Positions 44,248 through 59,200 of a stretch of 64,000 bases of DNA are shown here, piece after piece. The stretch is from Owenia fusiformis. Lineage: Eukaryota; Annelida; Polychaeta; Sabellida; Oweniidae. A program made the position numbers and the translations under genes. The notes beneath the pieces were generated by a model. The model was not told the DNA's origin. It was given only the letters and a program-made list of their open reading frames with translations, and searched no databases. The stretch spans positions 31,993,375 through 32,057,374 of the forward strand of contig CAIIXF020000005.1 in NCBI GenBank assembly GCA_903813345.2. Direction: 5' to 3'. The first letter of the stretch is position 1. Each line of letters opens with the position of its first letter.

Positions 44248-47200
44248 CTGAAAATAAATGAATACCAATAACCTGTATATTATGGGTCCCATGATAATTC
44301 ATTTATTCAATGCAATATCATATCTGGGACACACTTTGAATCATGCTTTTTTACTATAAAAGAAAATTCAATGTGAGTACTTTTTATCAAATATTTGGAG
44401 TGTAATGGAGTTACTAATCCAACACAGAATCATTATTAAAAATTATGAAAATCATGACAATTATGAGAGACATTTGGCCAAAAGTAAATAGAAGTAACAT
44501 TTAAAGAATTCTAGTTTATTTATCATTATAGTTGCTTCAGAGTTGTTTACCAAATAGACCATCATATTGTAGGCGGAAATGGTCTCAATGGGTAATGGGT
44601 AAGTTTTTATGGACGGCGTTTGGCGTCTGTAACAAATTACAAGGTGAGGACATTTTGTCATGTGAATGCCTTGTAGGCGTTTAATATTCCCATACCTGTT
44701 ACAACATACTGGTCCCTATAATCTATGTTTCTGCAATAGGTCTCTGTTTTGCCACACCAACCATGTGTACTGCAACATGGATAGATCCCATCCCAGCCAG
44801 GTATAGGGGAATCAATGGGGCATTCAAGGTCGTTAAACATTGGCCCACATCTACCATCTTGACTTACTATTGAAGGGTCTTGTTCTAAAAATATATAAAT
44901 TTCATGGTGTCAAGCATCTGGGACCAGGCTCAAGATTAATTTTAGAGGTTTGATTTAATGCAGCATATATTTTTTGTATTATACTGTACAGTTTTGGCCT
45001 ATTTTAATCATATTATTACATTTGTTACATATATCTCTCTGTATCAACTTTTTGCATTTAACAAATACTATTCACTACTTGACATTTTCTGCTTTTTTGG
45101 CAGTTTACAAAAGTCAAAATTACATTGCCCTCCATTATCTTACAGCTGCTGTAGGACATCTGCATACCACCATATGCCTTCTTGCTGTTATATTTTAGCT
45201 TACAATATTCTTACCCTTACATCCTTTAATTCTTGGTACAACTGTAGCAACACCATCTATGGAAGTACATGCCATAGAGTGGAACCCATTAGTAATTTCA
45301 TAACCATCATTACATTCATATGTGACACTGTCACCAATCATCAAAGAATCATCTCCAGAAACAACCATTGCACTTTCAACATTTCCAAGCTGTGCACATG
45401 CTGTAAAATGGAGTCTAATGTTATTTCAAAAATGGACAATGTTTAAAAAGGTAATACGTTCTTTGAAATTTTACCCAAATGAGAGAGTTTCATTGTGCCT
45501 TAACTTTACCTACAAATGATGCATGTAAAATGTATATTTTATACCTTCGGAAGAGGCATATTTCTCCCTATAGTCTACACAGCCAGAACATGCACAATGT
45601 GCCACCTCTTTGCCACACCAACCTCTAGAGCTACAACAGGGGTAGATTCCATCCCACCCTGGGATTGAACTAGCAATTGGACACTCAGTGTCATGAAAGT
45701 TTGTACCACATCGGCCATTGGAAGAAATCTTTGAAGGATCTTGTTCTTCAAAACAAATCGGTAATATTTATTAATCAATTTGAATCAATGGAAGACTACA
45801 TGCCAAGACTATGCTGCTTGCATCTTTTATTTAGGAAATCATTGAAATCAAACGATGAAATCTAACGGGGAATATTTAGTTTAAATTAAACCCTCAATGG
45901 TAAGAATTTTGAGCTCTTATGCAACATTCAAATGTACTTACCTTTAACCTGTGAACATATTCCACAGGTTTGCTTGCAATAACGTGTGGCAAAGTCATTC
46001 TCTTCAGAACATAAGGTTGGCATGTGTTCCAAAAGCTGCAGACAATTATCTGCATCATCCTTACAAACGACATCAATATCTGGTAGGACACCTTTACAGA
46101 CATATGGTTTTTCATAGGCACATGAGGTAGCATCCCAATGCCATGGATAAGTTTCCCACCACCATTTATGGATGTATGTACAGTTACCCAGTCCTGGTTC
46201 AGCTATATGCCAATCTGTATATGGTTCATATGATCCATCAGACCATTCCCAGCGGTTTTCCTCTTTTTGATCATTCCATCCTATCCAGTATGAACCAGTG
46301 ACACCACTAAAATTAAATATAGATATAATTAAGAACTACAATTAAAAATCTGATATTACTCAGTAAATGGAACTATCATATCATTATCATATCATAATCA
46401 TAGATAGACAGTATACATGTTGACATTTTCTTTTTATCCCATCCAACAAAGTTCGCGTGAGGACATAGAGAACAGTTCCATCCATCTGGGCAATGACAAA
46501 ATTCATTCGGACCGTTATTGTTTATGTATATGCCCCAATGGGAGTACGAGTTCTACTCAACTTATCAAAATGGCCCCCAGTTTCAAAATGTCCATCATTT
46601 TAGTGTAAATTTTACAGTATTTTAGGTTCTAACATTTATAAAACTGTAATATTAATATGTTTTTAATACCAAAAAATTGTAAAGGATATTGATCAAGTTG
46701 GTTGATTAAGTTGATTTTTGTAAAACTGAAAAAGTAATAGAGGGATTTTGTAAAAATTGCAGCCATGGCTGTTTGATTGGGTTTGGTATTGCTGTTATCT
46801 ACAGCCAATTTACCCATTTGATGCTACATTCTGTATGAAGTCATCTTCAGCTTCATCATGCATACTGGCTAGGTGACCTCCCTCTGTTATACAGTACTCT
46901 TCAGCCATATACCAGGTATGGGCACTGGGGAATGCCTTGTAGCAGTTCTCATTGTAAAAACTCCACCCAGATTCGCAACCATCTAAAATATACATCTCAG
47001 TCAAGAATTCTTTGATTATGGTGTCCTCAAGGATTGGACATTCATATCATGGGCTTTCAACTCTTGAAAGCCTATGTTCATATACCATTCAAAATAGTAT
47101 TTGAGTAAATTCCAGATTTAGCTATAATCTCACAAAAAGCAGAAATCCTATTATGAAGTAAAAACTGTTTGTTTATTACATTGTTTCTCTTTTAACACTT

Positions 47201-50200
47201 TATAATGGAGTAAAATAGTGAAAGAAATTATATTAGTGGCATATAGATGATTGGTTACAAAAAGTAATATGAAACCTCACCCTCGGCCATTCTTTTGCAT
47301 ATAAAGTCTACAGTATTATTGCAGTTCAAATCCTCCCAATATCTCTCATGATTTGGAAAGACAGCTGTGCAATCTTCTTCACCATTACCCCGTCCATTAT
47401 CTGGCTTGTAACGATTCCACCACCTAAGATATGCAGATGGATCCCCATCCAACCACTTGAATCGTGGATATGTGTTGTACTCTCCAATGTCCTCTGTTAG
47501 GCCTATCCAAAGATCATATACTCCATGGCTGAAGAAGAAAACATAACACTTGAATACTACAAGTCTATAAAGACATATATATTAATTTCATATTTATTTC
47601 AAATGATAGGCAAAGTTTGTTTAAGAGCACTGGCATCTCTAGCACCGTTCCACAGCTGGATGACACTAACTGCAGTTTATAGTATCATCTAAGATGGTAG
47701 CCAAAATTCTTTTGTTTCCGATAAACTTCCAATTTCAGGTAAACTAAGTTGAATCTAGATTCCAAATGTTTCGCCATGCAAACAAATGAAGCTATGATTG
47801 TAAACAGCCACTTAAGATATTGTCAAACACCTGCGATATTGGGAGAAATTTAAAGAAAATGGCCTGCTCACTTAGAATGACTCTAACTGAACTTGATGAT
47901 GACACTAACTGAAACGGTGGATGACACTAACTCTATGGGATGAATACATGCATGGGCATCTGAGTTCGTGTCATCAATGGTGAATATCATGTTTGAGTTA
48001 GTGTATCATCAACTTCAGTGAGACTCATTCTAAGTGAAGCTGTTTTCCTTAAAATTCTCTATTAATGCGGGTCTATGAGCATTTTTCCTGGCTGTTTACA
48101 ATTGTTACCTTGTGAGTTTGCATGGCGAACCATCTGGATTCCACATTGAAGTGAAATAGTTGTTTTATCAAAAATGAAATGAATAAAAGAATTTTGGCTG
48201 CCATCTTGATGATACTAACTGCAGCTTGTCATCCAGCTGTGGAACAGTGTCTATGATGTGTTGTATAGATTGTGCTTGTCTTAATTATGTTAATTAGTTA
48301 TGTCTGTAATTTGGAATCTGTGTACATCATTAATATAAATTATTTTTGCATACTGTCCATTTACCTTTCTGCTAATTCATACACATAGACATGTTCTTCC
48401 CGGCTTAGAAGACTAACTAAATCAGCATTAACATCATTACATTTAGCTGCTGCATCCAAGAAATTGAGTGACTCAGTGAACACTCCATAACAATTTCCAT
48501 TGAATTCATACCATCCAACTGGACAAACTACAAATAAAGTCCATAATGTTTTGAACTACTAACTTTCAAAAGCATAATGCTTCAACTTGGATATATCTTT
48601 CTAGTATTTCTAACTCTAGCTTTGGAAGTGGAAATGTAACAAATTTTTTTGATATCCCATTTTATGCTGAGCATAAAAAGTGATGTCTCATTTTATGCTG
48701 AGCATAAAAAGTGATGTCCCAATTTATGCTGGCATAAAAAGTGATATCCCATTTTATTCTGAGCATAAACATTTTCTGCTGGTATTATTTAGAAAATGTT
48801 TAATGGTAGTTCAAGATGTAGTTCATTCTGACATAGATTGCTGAACTAATGTTAGTTAAGAATTCCTAATAGAATTGAGAATTAATAGCTAGAATGGTTT
48901 TGTGTTGCCCCATCAAACAATTTCCAAACTTGCACTTGAAATTCATTTCTGTCTATATGTGTTACAGTCTGTCATGTCATCATCAATCATAACTATGGAA
49001 ATTAGGTGAATTCTATCTGTTACAGAGAGATTATCATGTCACATGATAATTTGATTTCTAAGAAATGAAGCAGAGTTCTATCTATGACAGAGATGCTTTG
49101 TTATTGTTATGTTATGTAAATTATCTTGTTTCCAGTGTGATGATTGATGATGTCATCACAGATACTTTGTGATGTCATCATGAATTACCTAATTTCCATT
49201 GTGATGATTGTTGATCACATCACAGAATGTCAACAAATAGACAGAAATGAAGTTGAAATGCAAATTAGAAAATTGTTTGCTAGGGCAAAACAACTCAGTT
49301 TCAGGTTATATTTCTTAATTCTATTAGGAATTCTTAGCTAACATTAGTTCAACAATCTGTGTCAGAATGATGTGTCTTAAATCTTGGACTGCCATTAAAC
49401 ATCACATCCTTAATAATACCAGCTTAAAAAGGGATATCACTTTTAATGCCAGCGTAAATGGGTTTTATGCTCAGCATAAAATGGGATATCACTTTTTATG
49501 CCAGCGTAAATGGGTTTTATGTTCAGCATAAAATAGGACATCATTTTTTATGCTGCATGGGCATTAAATTGATATGAAAAAAAAACTAACAAATTCGGGT
49601 ATTTGTTTCAGTCCAATTTTATATAATTCGCTGTTTAAAAATCTTATATCTCTCTTGTGATCCCTTGTATGTGTACCTCCACATATCACTTTCCTTCCAC
49701 TCCATGTACCATCTGTTAAAGCTTCACGTTCGTCAAACCCAAATGCTTGTAGGTTGGTGATTTCTTCCCCATTGGTCTCACTACAGACAAATCTGACTTT
49801 GTCTCCATCTTTATAGGTTCCACTAGCTGGGATTGGGTCGAGTGTATAAGCATTGGGATCTTCTACATAAATACTTGGATTGATAAAAGCTGAAAGTATG
49901 TATGTGGAAAATTTAATAGATTCATGTTGATTAATCAAGATATAGTACTATGGCCAAGGCGATTTGTGTCCAAAACACCTAGATTCAATTTGACTTAAGA
50001 TTCTATTTAATATCTCATTTGAGGATGTTGCAATTGTAATGAAACATTGTTAGTATATCAATAAGGCATGTATGAAGAATTCCTGAAAGTTTGGGTCTTA
50101 ATTAACAAAATTTGGTCGAGATATGAGTAAATTTGTCTCTAAAAGTACATAATTTCTCTACAAAATTTCTTTATCAGTAGATAGTTAATCAGTCGTTTAA

Positions 50201-53200
50201 AAACAGTAAGGGCCTATGGTGTATAAAACCTGATTTAAAACTTCACTGATAATGTTAGCAAATATTTCTTGAATAAGTTTCAATAAAAAGTACAAGTATC
50301 TATTTTTCTGATTTTTCTCTTTACCTTCCCCTAAAAATTCAAGAAAGGGAGCGTGGCACATAACACTTCAGTTGTTGAACTTGTTGCTAGGGTCAAATAG
50401 AAAATGTATATCATTATAGCAAAAAGTATTATTCTAAATAAATCTTAACACTATATGCATCATAATATGCTAAACATGTTCATTATCTACCATTTTATAT
50501 TTTTTACAGCTTATCATTGCCATACCCCATAAAACCGTTTAGGGTATGTGTGATCAGCAATAGGAAATACATGTATGCATACTTTTCACATTAACATTAA
50601 CATTTTTCAAAATTGTATTTCAGATGCCATTCTATCCTAATGTTGTTCATGTAGTTATGGTATGTTAAGAATGAATTATGATGATAATATGTTATATTAC
50701 ACTCCCCATCATAAGTTTTGTAACTGGAAGTCCCCCTTTGCAGAATCACTTATTAAATTTTGTCATGCTGTTTGGCAATTTTAAACAAGACATCAAGCTT
50801 TTGGAATAAAGCAATAAGGAACAAAATCAAGGTTCAAACATTTGACAGACCTTAATACGAAATCATATGCAGTTGCCAACCTTATGGAGTGGGTGCATAA
50901 GTATTATATGTGTCATAAATTGTTTAGTTGTAGAAACCTGAAGCCAAAGGAAATATTAGTGCTTTACATTCTCTCAAAGACAGTGATCAATTCCGTGGCA
51001 CTGGGTTTGTTTACATTACTAATATGATATGTGTCATTACGCGAGTTTGGTCCTAAGGCCAACATATTCTAATGGTGCAAAATCCCACTCGCCCCATCAA
51101 GTCCCACCATGCCATATTGAGTCCCACAATATCCCAAGAGACCTTGTTAACTTTGCCCTATGGAGTCTCATCAAGTCCTGGTGAATAGGTTTATTATGAA
51201 GGGGTTTACATGATAACATATGGTCTTGGAAAAACAGATTCCAAAAGTCAATGGGAGTGACAAAACGTAAGTAATGCTTAATAACGGAGTGTGGATTGGT
51301 TGATCCGAAGATATTATCAATCAGTAGCTTATTACGTGCTATAACAGTTAGCAGGGAACAAAAACTGGAACTTACTGTTACAAGGTAATCATAATACAAA
51401 ATATGTTATATTCCGCAATAAATATGGCATATTCACTTGCGGTGTATGACAGATTCACCTGGGGTATATGGCATACACACTAACCAATTGGAATGTGATA
51501 TGGGAGTACGCAATCGTCAATAGCTTAGATTGAACAAACAAGTTAAACATTATAAATTATTATAATGATTACTGAATCAACAGCACTGTGTATCAAATAT
51601 ATTAACTTAGCAGAAGTATCAGTCACCAATCTCATGCAATAAACTTACTCAATCAATCCAGGATTGATACATTAGTACTAGATGCACTAACTATATTGGT
51701 AATCCAGCGTAGTTTTACATTTAGAGTCCATTCTCGCAACCAATCAAATCAAGGCTTTCTGTATCACGTTTTCACCTGTGGTATATGTCATATTCACCTG
51801 CGGTATATGGCATATTCCGCAGGTGAGTATGGGTATTCACTGAAATCAATGTATGGCATATTCACTGCGGAATATCGCATACTCACCTGCAGAATATGCC
51901 ATACACTGCAGATGAGTATGGCATATTCACCCGTATCACAAATACTGCACAACCATGAATGTATGCCATATACCGCTTAACACTTACTGTCAATCATGCT
52001 GCTCCAGGAATAATGAGTCATCTGTACAAAGCATAATCAAGGTGGTAGAAGCAAATGAGAACCCATTTAGATTGAAAATTCTGATAATTAGCCATCTTGA
52101 TTCTCAAGGTTTCAATTGCTCCAACTGTATAATAACATGGAAGTCGAAGATGATAATAAGCTCCATTAAATACTTACTATGGAGGTGAGGACTTATGACA
52201 TCAGAAAGAGTTTATCATAAATATCAAGAATACTTGACTGGTTGAAAGAGATGCTAAAAGATAAAGTGAAAGTTAAATTGATTCCAATATTGAGATTTTA
52301 AAAATCTATTTCTTTGTTTTGGTGCATAAATACAAAGGAGGTTACTTTGCTGGGGCTTCTTAACTCTTCTATCCACAGGGATACAGTTGTTACCTGTGGG
52401 AAATACAATCAATTCCCTTGATACTATGTGAAGTATTGGGTGCTAGACTAGCAGTGAAACATTATCTCCAATTCCAATAGGAGTGTAGCCAGCTTTGGTT
52501 CAGTGGGCATTTGATCGCCAAAATTTTTTCAGTTTTCAGTCAGGGGGATGCGACTGTGGCATAAAAAAGCTAAAAATTAAGATCCATCTTGAATTTTTCA
52601 AATCTTGATTCAACTTCCTTCAAAATAGGGCTAGAAGCTTAAAATAAAAAGCATTTTAAAACTCTTCTTCTATCTCATGGTTATATTTTTATTGGTTATG
52701 GGGGGGGGGGGGGGGGTGCGATCGCATTGCACCCCCTGGCTAAGCCTATGGAAAAGATGTATTATTTGACATAAACAAAACATACACATCTTGTTATGTT
52801 CTACAGACTACAATTAAACAATTTATGACATACAGGGTGGTCCAAAAAAATTGGAACATTTGTTAATTGAACGCAAAACCTTTATTTTTCTTCTAAAATG
52901 TACCAAACTTTTACTGAGTATAGTTCAGTCACTTATTTATCTGATGTAAAGTTTATAGGCGAAAACCTCAAAGTTAATGCATTAAACTAGTCGATATTTG
53001 ATATGACCCCTCTTCTCCTGACTTACAAGTTGAAGCCTGGGGCTCAGATTTGTAAATATTCAATTAGTTTGCTGTTCGTTTGTTTTGTCCAAGCCATCTC
53101 AATTAAAAATTTCAGCTTGATCAAACTTCCTATTTGTTTGCCTTGGAAGATCAAATCTAGTAACATATTTAACATTTTTTACCCAAATTCATGAGTATCA

Positions 53201-56200
53201 AGCATATTTTGATGGCTATTGTTGGGTATATTACTGATTGAATATTCTCCAGAAAGAGGCCAGGGCAGTCTGATTTGACTGGTAAATGAAGCCCCCGTCC
53301 CTAAATTGTTCTGATATGAATGATATCCATTGGATATATCAATATGTCTATCAATATCATAGAGAGAACACAAATGGTATATTATATGTATATTATACAC
53401 TGTATGTGTGCTTAGCATTGGTTTTTAATGTGAATAACTGGCCATGGTCAGTTTTGCCTTTACTGAAAAGTGGGAACAATTCTTTTGACACTTGAGTAGC
53501 TGTTAGGGTTATGCAATCGCTCACCTCTGACATGTTCCTTTTTCCCTACTCTTAAATGAAAATGATCATTTTGGGTATTGTTTAAGTTTAAGTTAACACA
53601 ATATTTTTCTGGCAAACCTCAGATGAAAATACTCTTTGTCAACTGAATATGATTTTATAAAATATTTATAGCAATTAACATGTGCATTAAAGCTTTGAAA
53701 TAAATAATACTTGAAAAAGTAGCCGCGGAATTGACAAGTGTATATTTAATGCATTAACTTTGTGGTTTTCACCTATAAACTTTACATCAGATAAATAAGT
53801 GATTGAACTATGCTCAGTAAAAGTTTGGTACATTTTAGAAGAAAAATAAAGGTTTTGCGTTCAATTAACAAATGTTCCAATTTTTTTTGGACCACCCTGT
53901 ATATACAATACGAAGTGTGCAAACTGCAACCAGGCTCTGAGAAACTCTGGCTCTTAATCATTTGGTGTTACAATTTGTTATTATATAGCTAATTATTTTC
54001 TGCAACAATAGGAGTCTTGTTGCAGCTTACATGGACCCTATACTATAAAGCATGTACACCCCCTCCATAAGTTTGGCAACTGGAAGTTATTATATGATAG
54101 CATATCAGAGTCTGTCAATGTTTAAAACTTGATTATGTTCTTTATTACCATATTTCAGATACTTCGATTTCATATGCCAAAAATAAACAGGCTTTAATAA
54201 GTGATTCAAATCGGTTTGAGTTGCCAAACTTATGATGGGAAGTGCTATCATTCATAAACATAAACTATAACTACATGAACAACATTAGGAAAGAATGGTA
54301 CCCGAAATACAGTATTGAAAAATGTTATTAGTACACATACATGTATTTCCAATTGCTGACCACACATACCCTAAATGGTTTTATGGTTTATGGCAATGAT
54401 AAGCTGTAAAAAATATAAAATGATGGATAATGAATATGTTTAGCATATTATGATGTCACATATAGTGTTAAGATTCATTTAGAATAACACTTTTTGCTAT
54501 GATACATATTTTCTATTTGACCCTAGCAAAAAGTTCAACAACTGAAGTGTAAGGTGCCACGCCCCCTTTCTTGAATTTTTAGGGGAAGGCAAAGAGAAAA
54601 ATCAGACAAGGCACAGACGTGAACAATATCGTATCTAAAACACAGCATTGTGGTCTTGTTGACCAAGAAAGCAAGATGGCCGCAGAAAAGTTAATCAGCT
54701 CTAGAACTTATCACTGTGTAACATATGTAAAAATTTGAACGGTTTGGCTGGAAACCTGTAGACAAGCCTCGATAGACAAGATTTTAGGACAGAAAATCCA
54801 AAATGGCCACCTTAAAATTTACCCAGAATGCCCAAAAACCAATCAGTTCTTGACGTTGATATGTAGAAACATCCCTGAAAATTTCAGATGAATCCCTCAA
54901 ATGGTTTGGCTGAAAATCTGTAGACAAGTCTTGAAAGTGAAGATTTTAGGACTGAAAATCCAAAATGGCCACCTTAAAATTTAACCAGAATGCCCAAAAA
55001 CTAATCAGTTCTTGACGTTGATATGTAGAAACATCCCTGAAAATTTCAGATGAATCCCTCAAATGGTTCGGCTGGAAACCTGTAGACAAGTCTTGAAAGT
55101 GAAGATTTTAGGACGGAAAATCCAAAATGGCCACCTTAAGATTTACCCAGAATGCCCAAAAACTAATCAGTTCTTGACGTTGATATGTTGAAACATCCCT
55201 GAAAATTTCAGATGAATCCCTGAAATGATTTGGCTGGAAACCTGTAGACAAGCTGAAAAGTGAGACGCCGCCGCCCGCCCGCCGCCCGTCAAGCTGACTT
55301 TAATATTGTACCTCTTGTTAGGTACGATAAAAAAATAGATGCATGCACTTTTTATTGAAACTTATGCAAGAAATATTTGCTAACATCATCAGTGAAGTTT
55401 TTAATCAGGTTTTATACACCGTTTTATACATCAAATGACTCATTAACTATCGACTGATTAGTAAATTTTGAGGAGAAATTATGTACTTTTAGGGACAAAT
55501 TATCCTATATCTCTACCAAATTTTGTTGGATAAGTCCCAAACTTTCAGGAATTCTTCATACATGCCTTATTGATATACTAGCAATGTTTCATTACAATTG
55601 CAACATCCTCAAATGAGATATTAAATAGTTTCAAGTATATGGTCAAACTCCGACTCAAAAATGATAAAATTTGCTGACTCAGCACTTTTGAGCCTGCTTT
55701 GCAAGGATTCACAAACTTTTTATGTCCCCACGACATAGTGTGGGGCCATATTGTCGGCCTAGGCGCGTCCGTCCGTCTGTCTGTCCGTCTGTCCGTCTGT
55801 CTGTCCGTCTGTCCGTACGTCCGGCAGTTTTCTCCAAAACCGCTACAGATATCACCTTCAAATTTTCAGGGATAACTTATGAGTGCATACAGATGTGGAT
55901 GAAAAAAAATTAACTCGATACCTACTTCCTGTCGGCCATTTTGAAGTCAAATGCTAAAATCCTTGTCTGCAAACTTTAGGAAAAACTGCTTCACAGTTGC
56001 TTTTAAAACTTTAACATCTTGTTCAGCTCACTTCATTCTAGATCTGATTAGGTTTTGGACCTGCTAGCTCAGTCATGTCAGCCATTTTGAATGTCTTAAG
56101 AAAAGTTAGCGCGCGATAATACTTTGTATCATATTGAATGGTGTTTTTGAGTTTTCATACTTTAACTATTTAGTAGCTTTATAAATAATTTCAGATGTAC

Positions 56201-59200
56201 TTTGCTGTAAAAGCCTACTTTATTGTTAACAGTAGTTATATGTGATAATTTTGTAAAAAGAAATCAGCAAAAACTCATAAGGACTTTTTTATTGTCGGCC
56301 ATTTTGGATTTTTCGGTCCTAAAATCTTGTCTGTGAAGTCTTGTCTGCGCGTTTTCAGGTGAACCGTTTGGTGGATCAATTTCAAATTTTCAGGGATGAT
56401 TCTTAGTATAAAAATCTAGATCTCATTAGTTTTTTGGCATTCTTGGTAAATGTCAAGGCAGCCATTTTGGATTTTCCGTCCTAAAATCTTGTCTGTAAAG
56501 TCTTGTCTACTCGTTTTCAGGTGAACCGTTTCGTAGATCAATTTCAAATTTTCAGGAATGATTCTTAGTATGAAAATCTAGAACTGATTAGTTTTTTTGC
56601 ATTCTGGGTAAATGTCAAGGCAGCCATTTTGGATTTTCCGTCTTAAAATCTTGCCTGTAAAGTCTTGTCTACGCGTTTTTAGGAGAACAGTTTGATAGAT
56701 CAATTTCAAATTTTCAGGGATGATTTTTTGTATGAAAATCTACATCTGATTACTTTTTTTGCATTCTGCGTAAATGTTAAGGCAGCCATTTTGGATTTTC
56801 TGTCCTAAAATCTTGTCTGTAAAGTCTTGTCTACCCGTTTTCAGGTGAACCGTTTGGTAGATCAATTTCATATTTTCAGGGATGATTCTTAGTATGAAAA
56901 TCTACAAACAGATTAGTTTTTTGACATTCTGGGTAAATGTCAAGGCAGCCATTTTGGATTTTCCATCCTGAAATCTTGTCTGTAAAGTCTTGTTTACATG
57001 TTTTCTGGTTAACTGTGTGACGGATCAATTTCAAATTTTCAGGGGTGGTTCTTAGTATGAAAATCTAGAACTGACTAAATTTTTGGCATTCTGGGTAAAT
57101 TTTAAGGTGGCCACTTTGGATTTTCCGTCCTCAAATTGTGTTGGTAAAGTCTTGTCTACTCATTTTCAGGATAACCATTTCACGGGATCACCACTTGGTG
57201 GGGACATTTTGTACACATTTGTGTTCTTGTTTTTACATGCCTTGGGGTCCCCTACAAGAATCTAAAGTCAAATTGAATCTAGGTGTTTTGGACACAAATC
57301 GCCTTGGCCGTAGTACTAATACGTTGACACTTAAATCAAAATGAATATTTATAAACTGATTTATCAGTATTTCTAAATTTTATTGTATCTATAACTTTTG
57401 GTCGGGTACCTCTATCTAGGCTACTCTTTTGGTAATTGTTGCCTTAGTAATTAGAATGTTAATTTATTCTTTCACCAACCTCTTTCTGTCACTCCCAATG
57501 TACACAGAGAACATGATTTTTTGCAGCCATATAAACCCTCATCAGAACCACAGTATTCTTCAGTCAACAAATCAGCACAATTGTTATATATATCATGACA
57601 AGTCCCTACAAAAGTACAGGAAAGTATTTTCCACTAGCATAGCGTATCATAGTTGTAAAATAAATTTGTTATGGTCAAACTGATGAACAAATAACCATAA
57701 AATTAAACATTGTATATGTTTAATAATTTGATCAATTTTGTACTGAAAAGGTTTTCCTTACCAAGATTAGCGACGTCGCAAAAGTCTTGAGTGCAGAAGT
57801 GATCTGTATAACACCATGGCCTGTATAATTCATTTGGGTTTCTACAGTAGTTGTGTGATCCCAGACCTTTTTCATAGTACCTAGAATAGTGAAACTTACA
57901 TGTCCATGTACATTTTCATGTATGGATTTGATAATATTTAGAGTTACACCCCAGGTTTAATTGCTTGGTTATAAAACATTTTAACAAAAAAAGCTTCGTA
58001 ATGAAGGATCTTGGAGGTGTTACCGCAGACAAAATATTTTGTTTAAAACCTTTCCAAAATCATTTTAACATTGGGTATAATGGGTACAATTGTCTTCATG
58101 ATTCATATATCATATTTGATTTATATAAACATGCTTTCCTTGTTTTTTGATAAGCTTACTCAGGTATAAATGGGCTAACAGCACAGTGGCGCACATCCAT
58201 CCAATTCATACATCTGCGGTTTGCTTGTGTGTATGATACAGTGCCGCGATATGTGTCACCCTTTAGTTCATGGTTGTAATAAACATCAATATCTGCATCT
58301 AAATTCAAATAAAATGAAAGTGTTACTTTATACAGATACTAGCAGATAATAGTATAACATTTTTAATTTTTCAGGAATCATATTCAACACATGAAACATA
58401 TCAAACACTAGGGCAGAGCATTTGTACTAAAAGGAGCGTTTTCAGTACAAATATGTACTGAAAAATGTACTAGTTTTGTTTCAGTACAAATTTAAGTATA
58501 TTTTTGTACTGAAAAATGCACTGAAATTTTTTCAGTATATTTTTCAGTACAAATTCATGTACTGAAAAATATACTGAATTTTAAGTACAAATTTAAGTAT
58601 AAATATTTACTGAAAAATGTACTGAATTTTAAGGACAAATTTAAGTGCAAAAATATACTGAAAAATGCACTGAAAATTTAAGGATAAATTTAAGTACAAA
58701 TATATACTGAAAAATGTACTGAAATTTAAGTGCAAAAGTCAGTATAAAAATGTACTGAAAAATATGCTGAAATTTAAGGATAATATTAAGTATAGATATA
58801 TGCAATGAGAAATATTTGTGCCCAATAATGGAAATAAGAGAAAACGTAAATGTAAGGCATACTTTATAGTATTATATTTTGACACTTTGAGGAGATTATC
58901 CAGTGTTAATTATGGTTGACCCTGGTTATGCAAGATTACTTTGATTAGTTTGTTAAATCTTGTTGGTTTCTGATAGCATTTTGATAGTAAGTCATTGGAA
59001 ATAAATGCAGAGATGTTTTCTTATTAAATTCCAGTCAAAAGGAAAATGTATGTAGCATTTTTAAAACATTTGAAATAATTTTGCAATTCTCCAATTCTCC
59101 AAATTCAGACACTAGGCAATACTCCATCTTGTAATCATAATTATAAAGTTAGGAAGATGTGTCTGTAAGGAAGAAATTCTTTAATCAAAATAATTTGTTT

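Larger units (their letters stand above)
49943..57318. mobile_element. 7.4-kb long-inverted-repeat transposon with nested elements (copy 2 only)
   Basis: The left end TAGTACTATGGCCAAGGCGA and the right end (inverted) TAGTACTACGGCC continue as about 50 bp of near-perfect inverted repeat. It is flanked by ATA on both sides, and copy 1 has a single ATA at the empty site (about 17,718). Inner arms of several hundred bases (about 49,990-50,830 and about 54,050-55,640) are also inverted, broken by younger insertions. No transposase could be recognised, so it is probably non-autonomous. It lies in the intron between the sushi-like and ShKT exons. Confidence 0.85.

Noticed and set aside
44958-45446. 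162-codon + strand frame
   Set aside because: Antisense to the sushi exon and intron; no protein features of its own.
55722-55913. Open frame rich in Ser-Val-Arg-Pro
   Set aside because: It is a translation of a CGTCCGTC microsatellite inside a transposon.
49943-57318. Retroviral or LTR element
   Set aside because: Ends are inverted, not direct, and no gag, pol or env similarity is seen in any frame.
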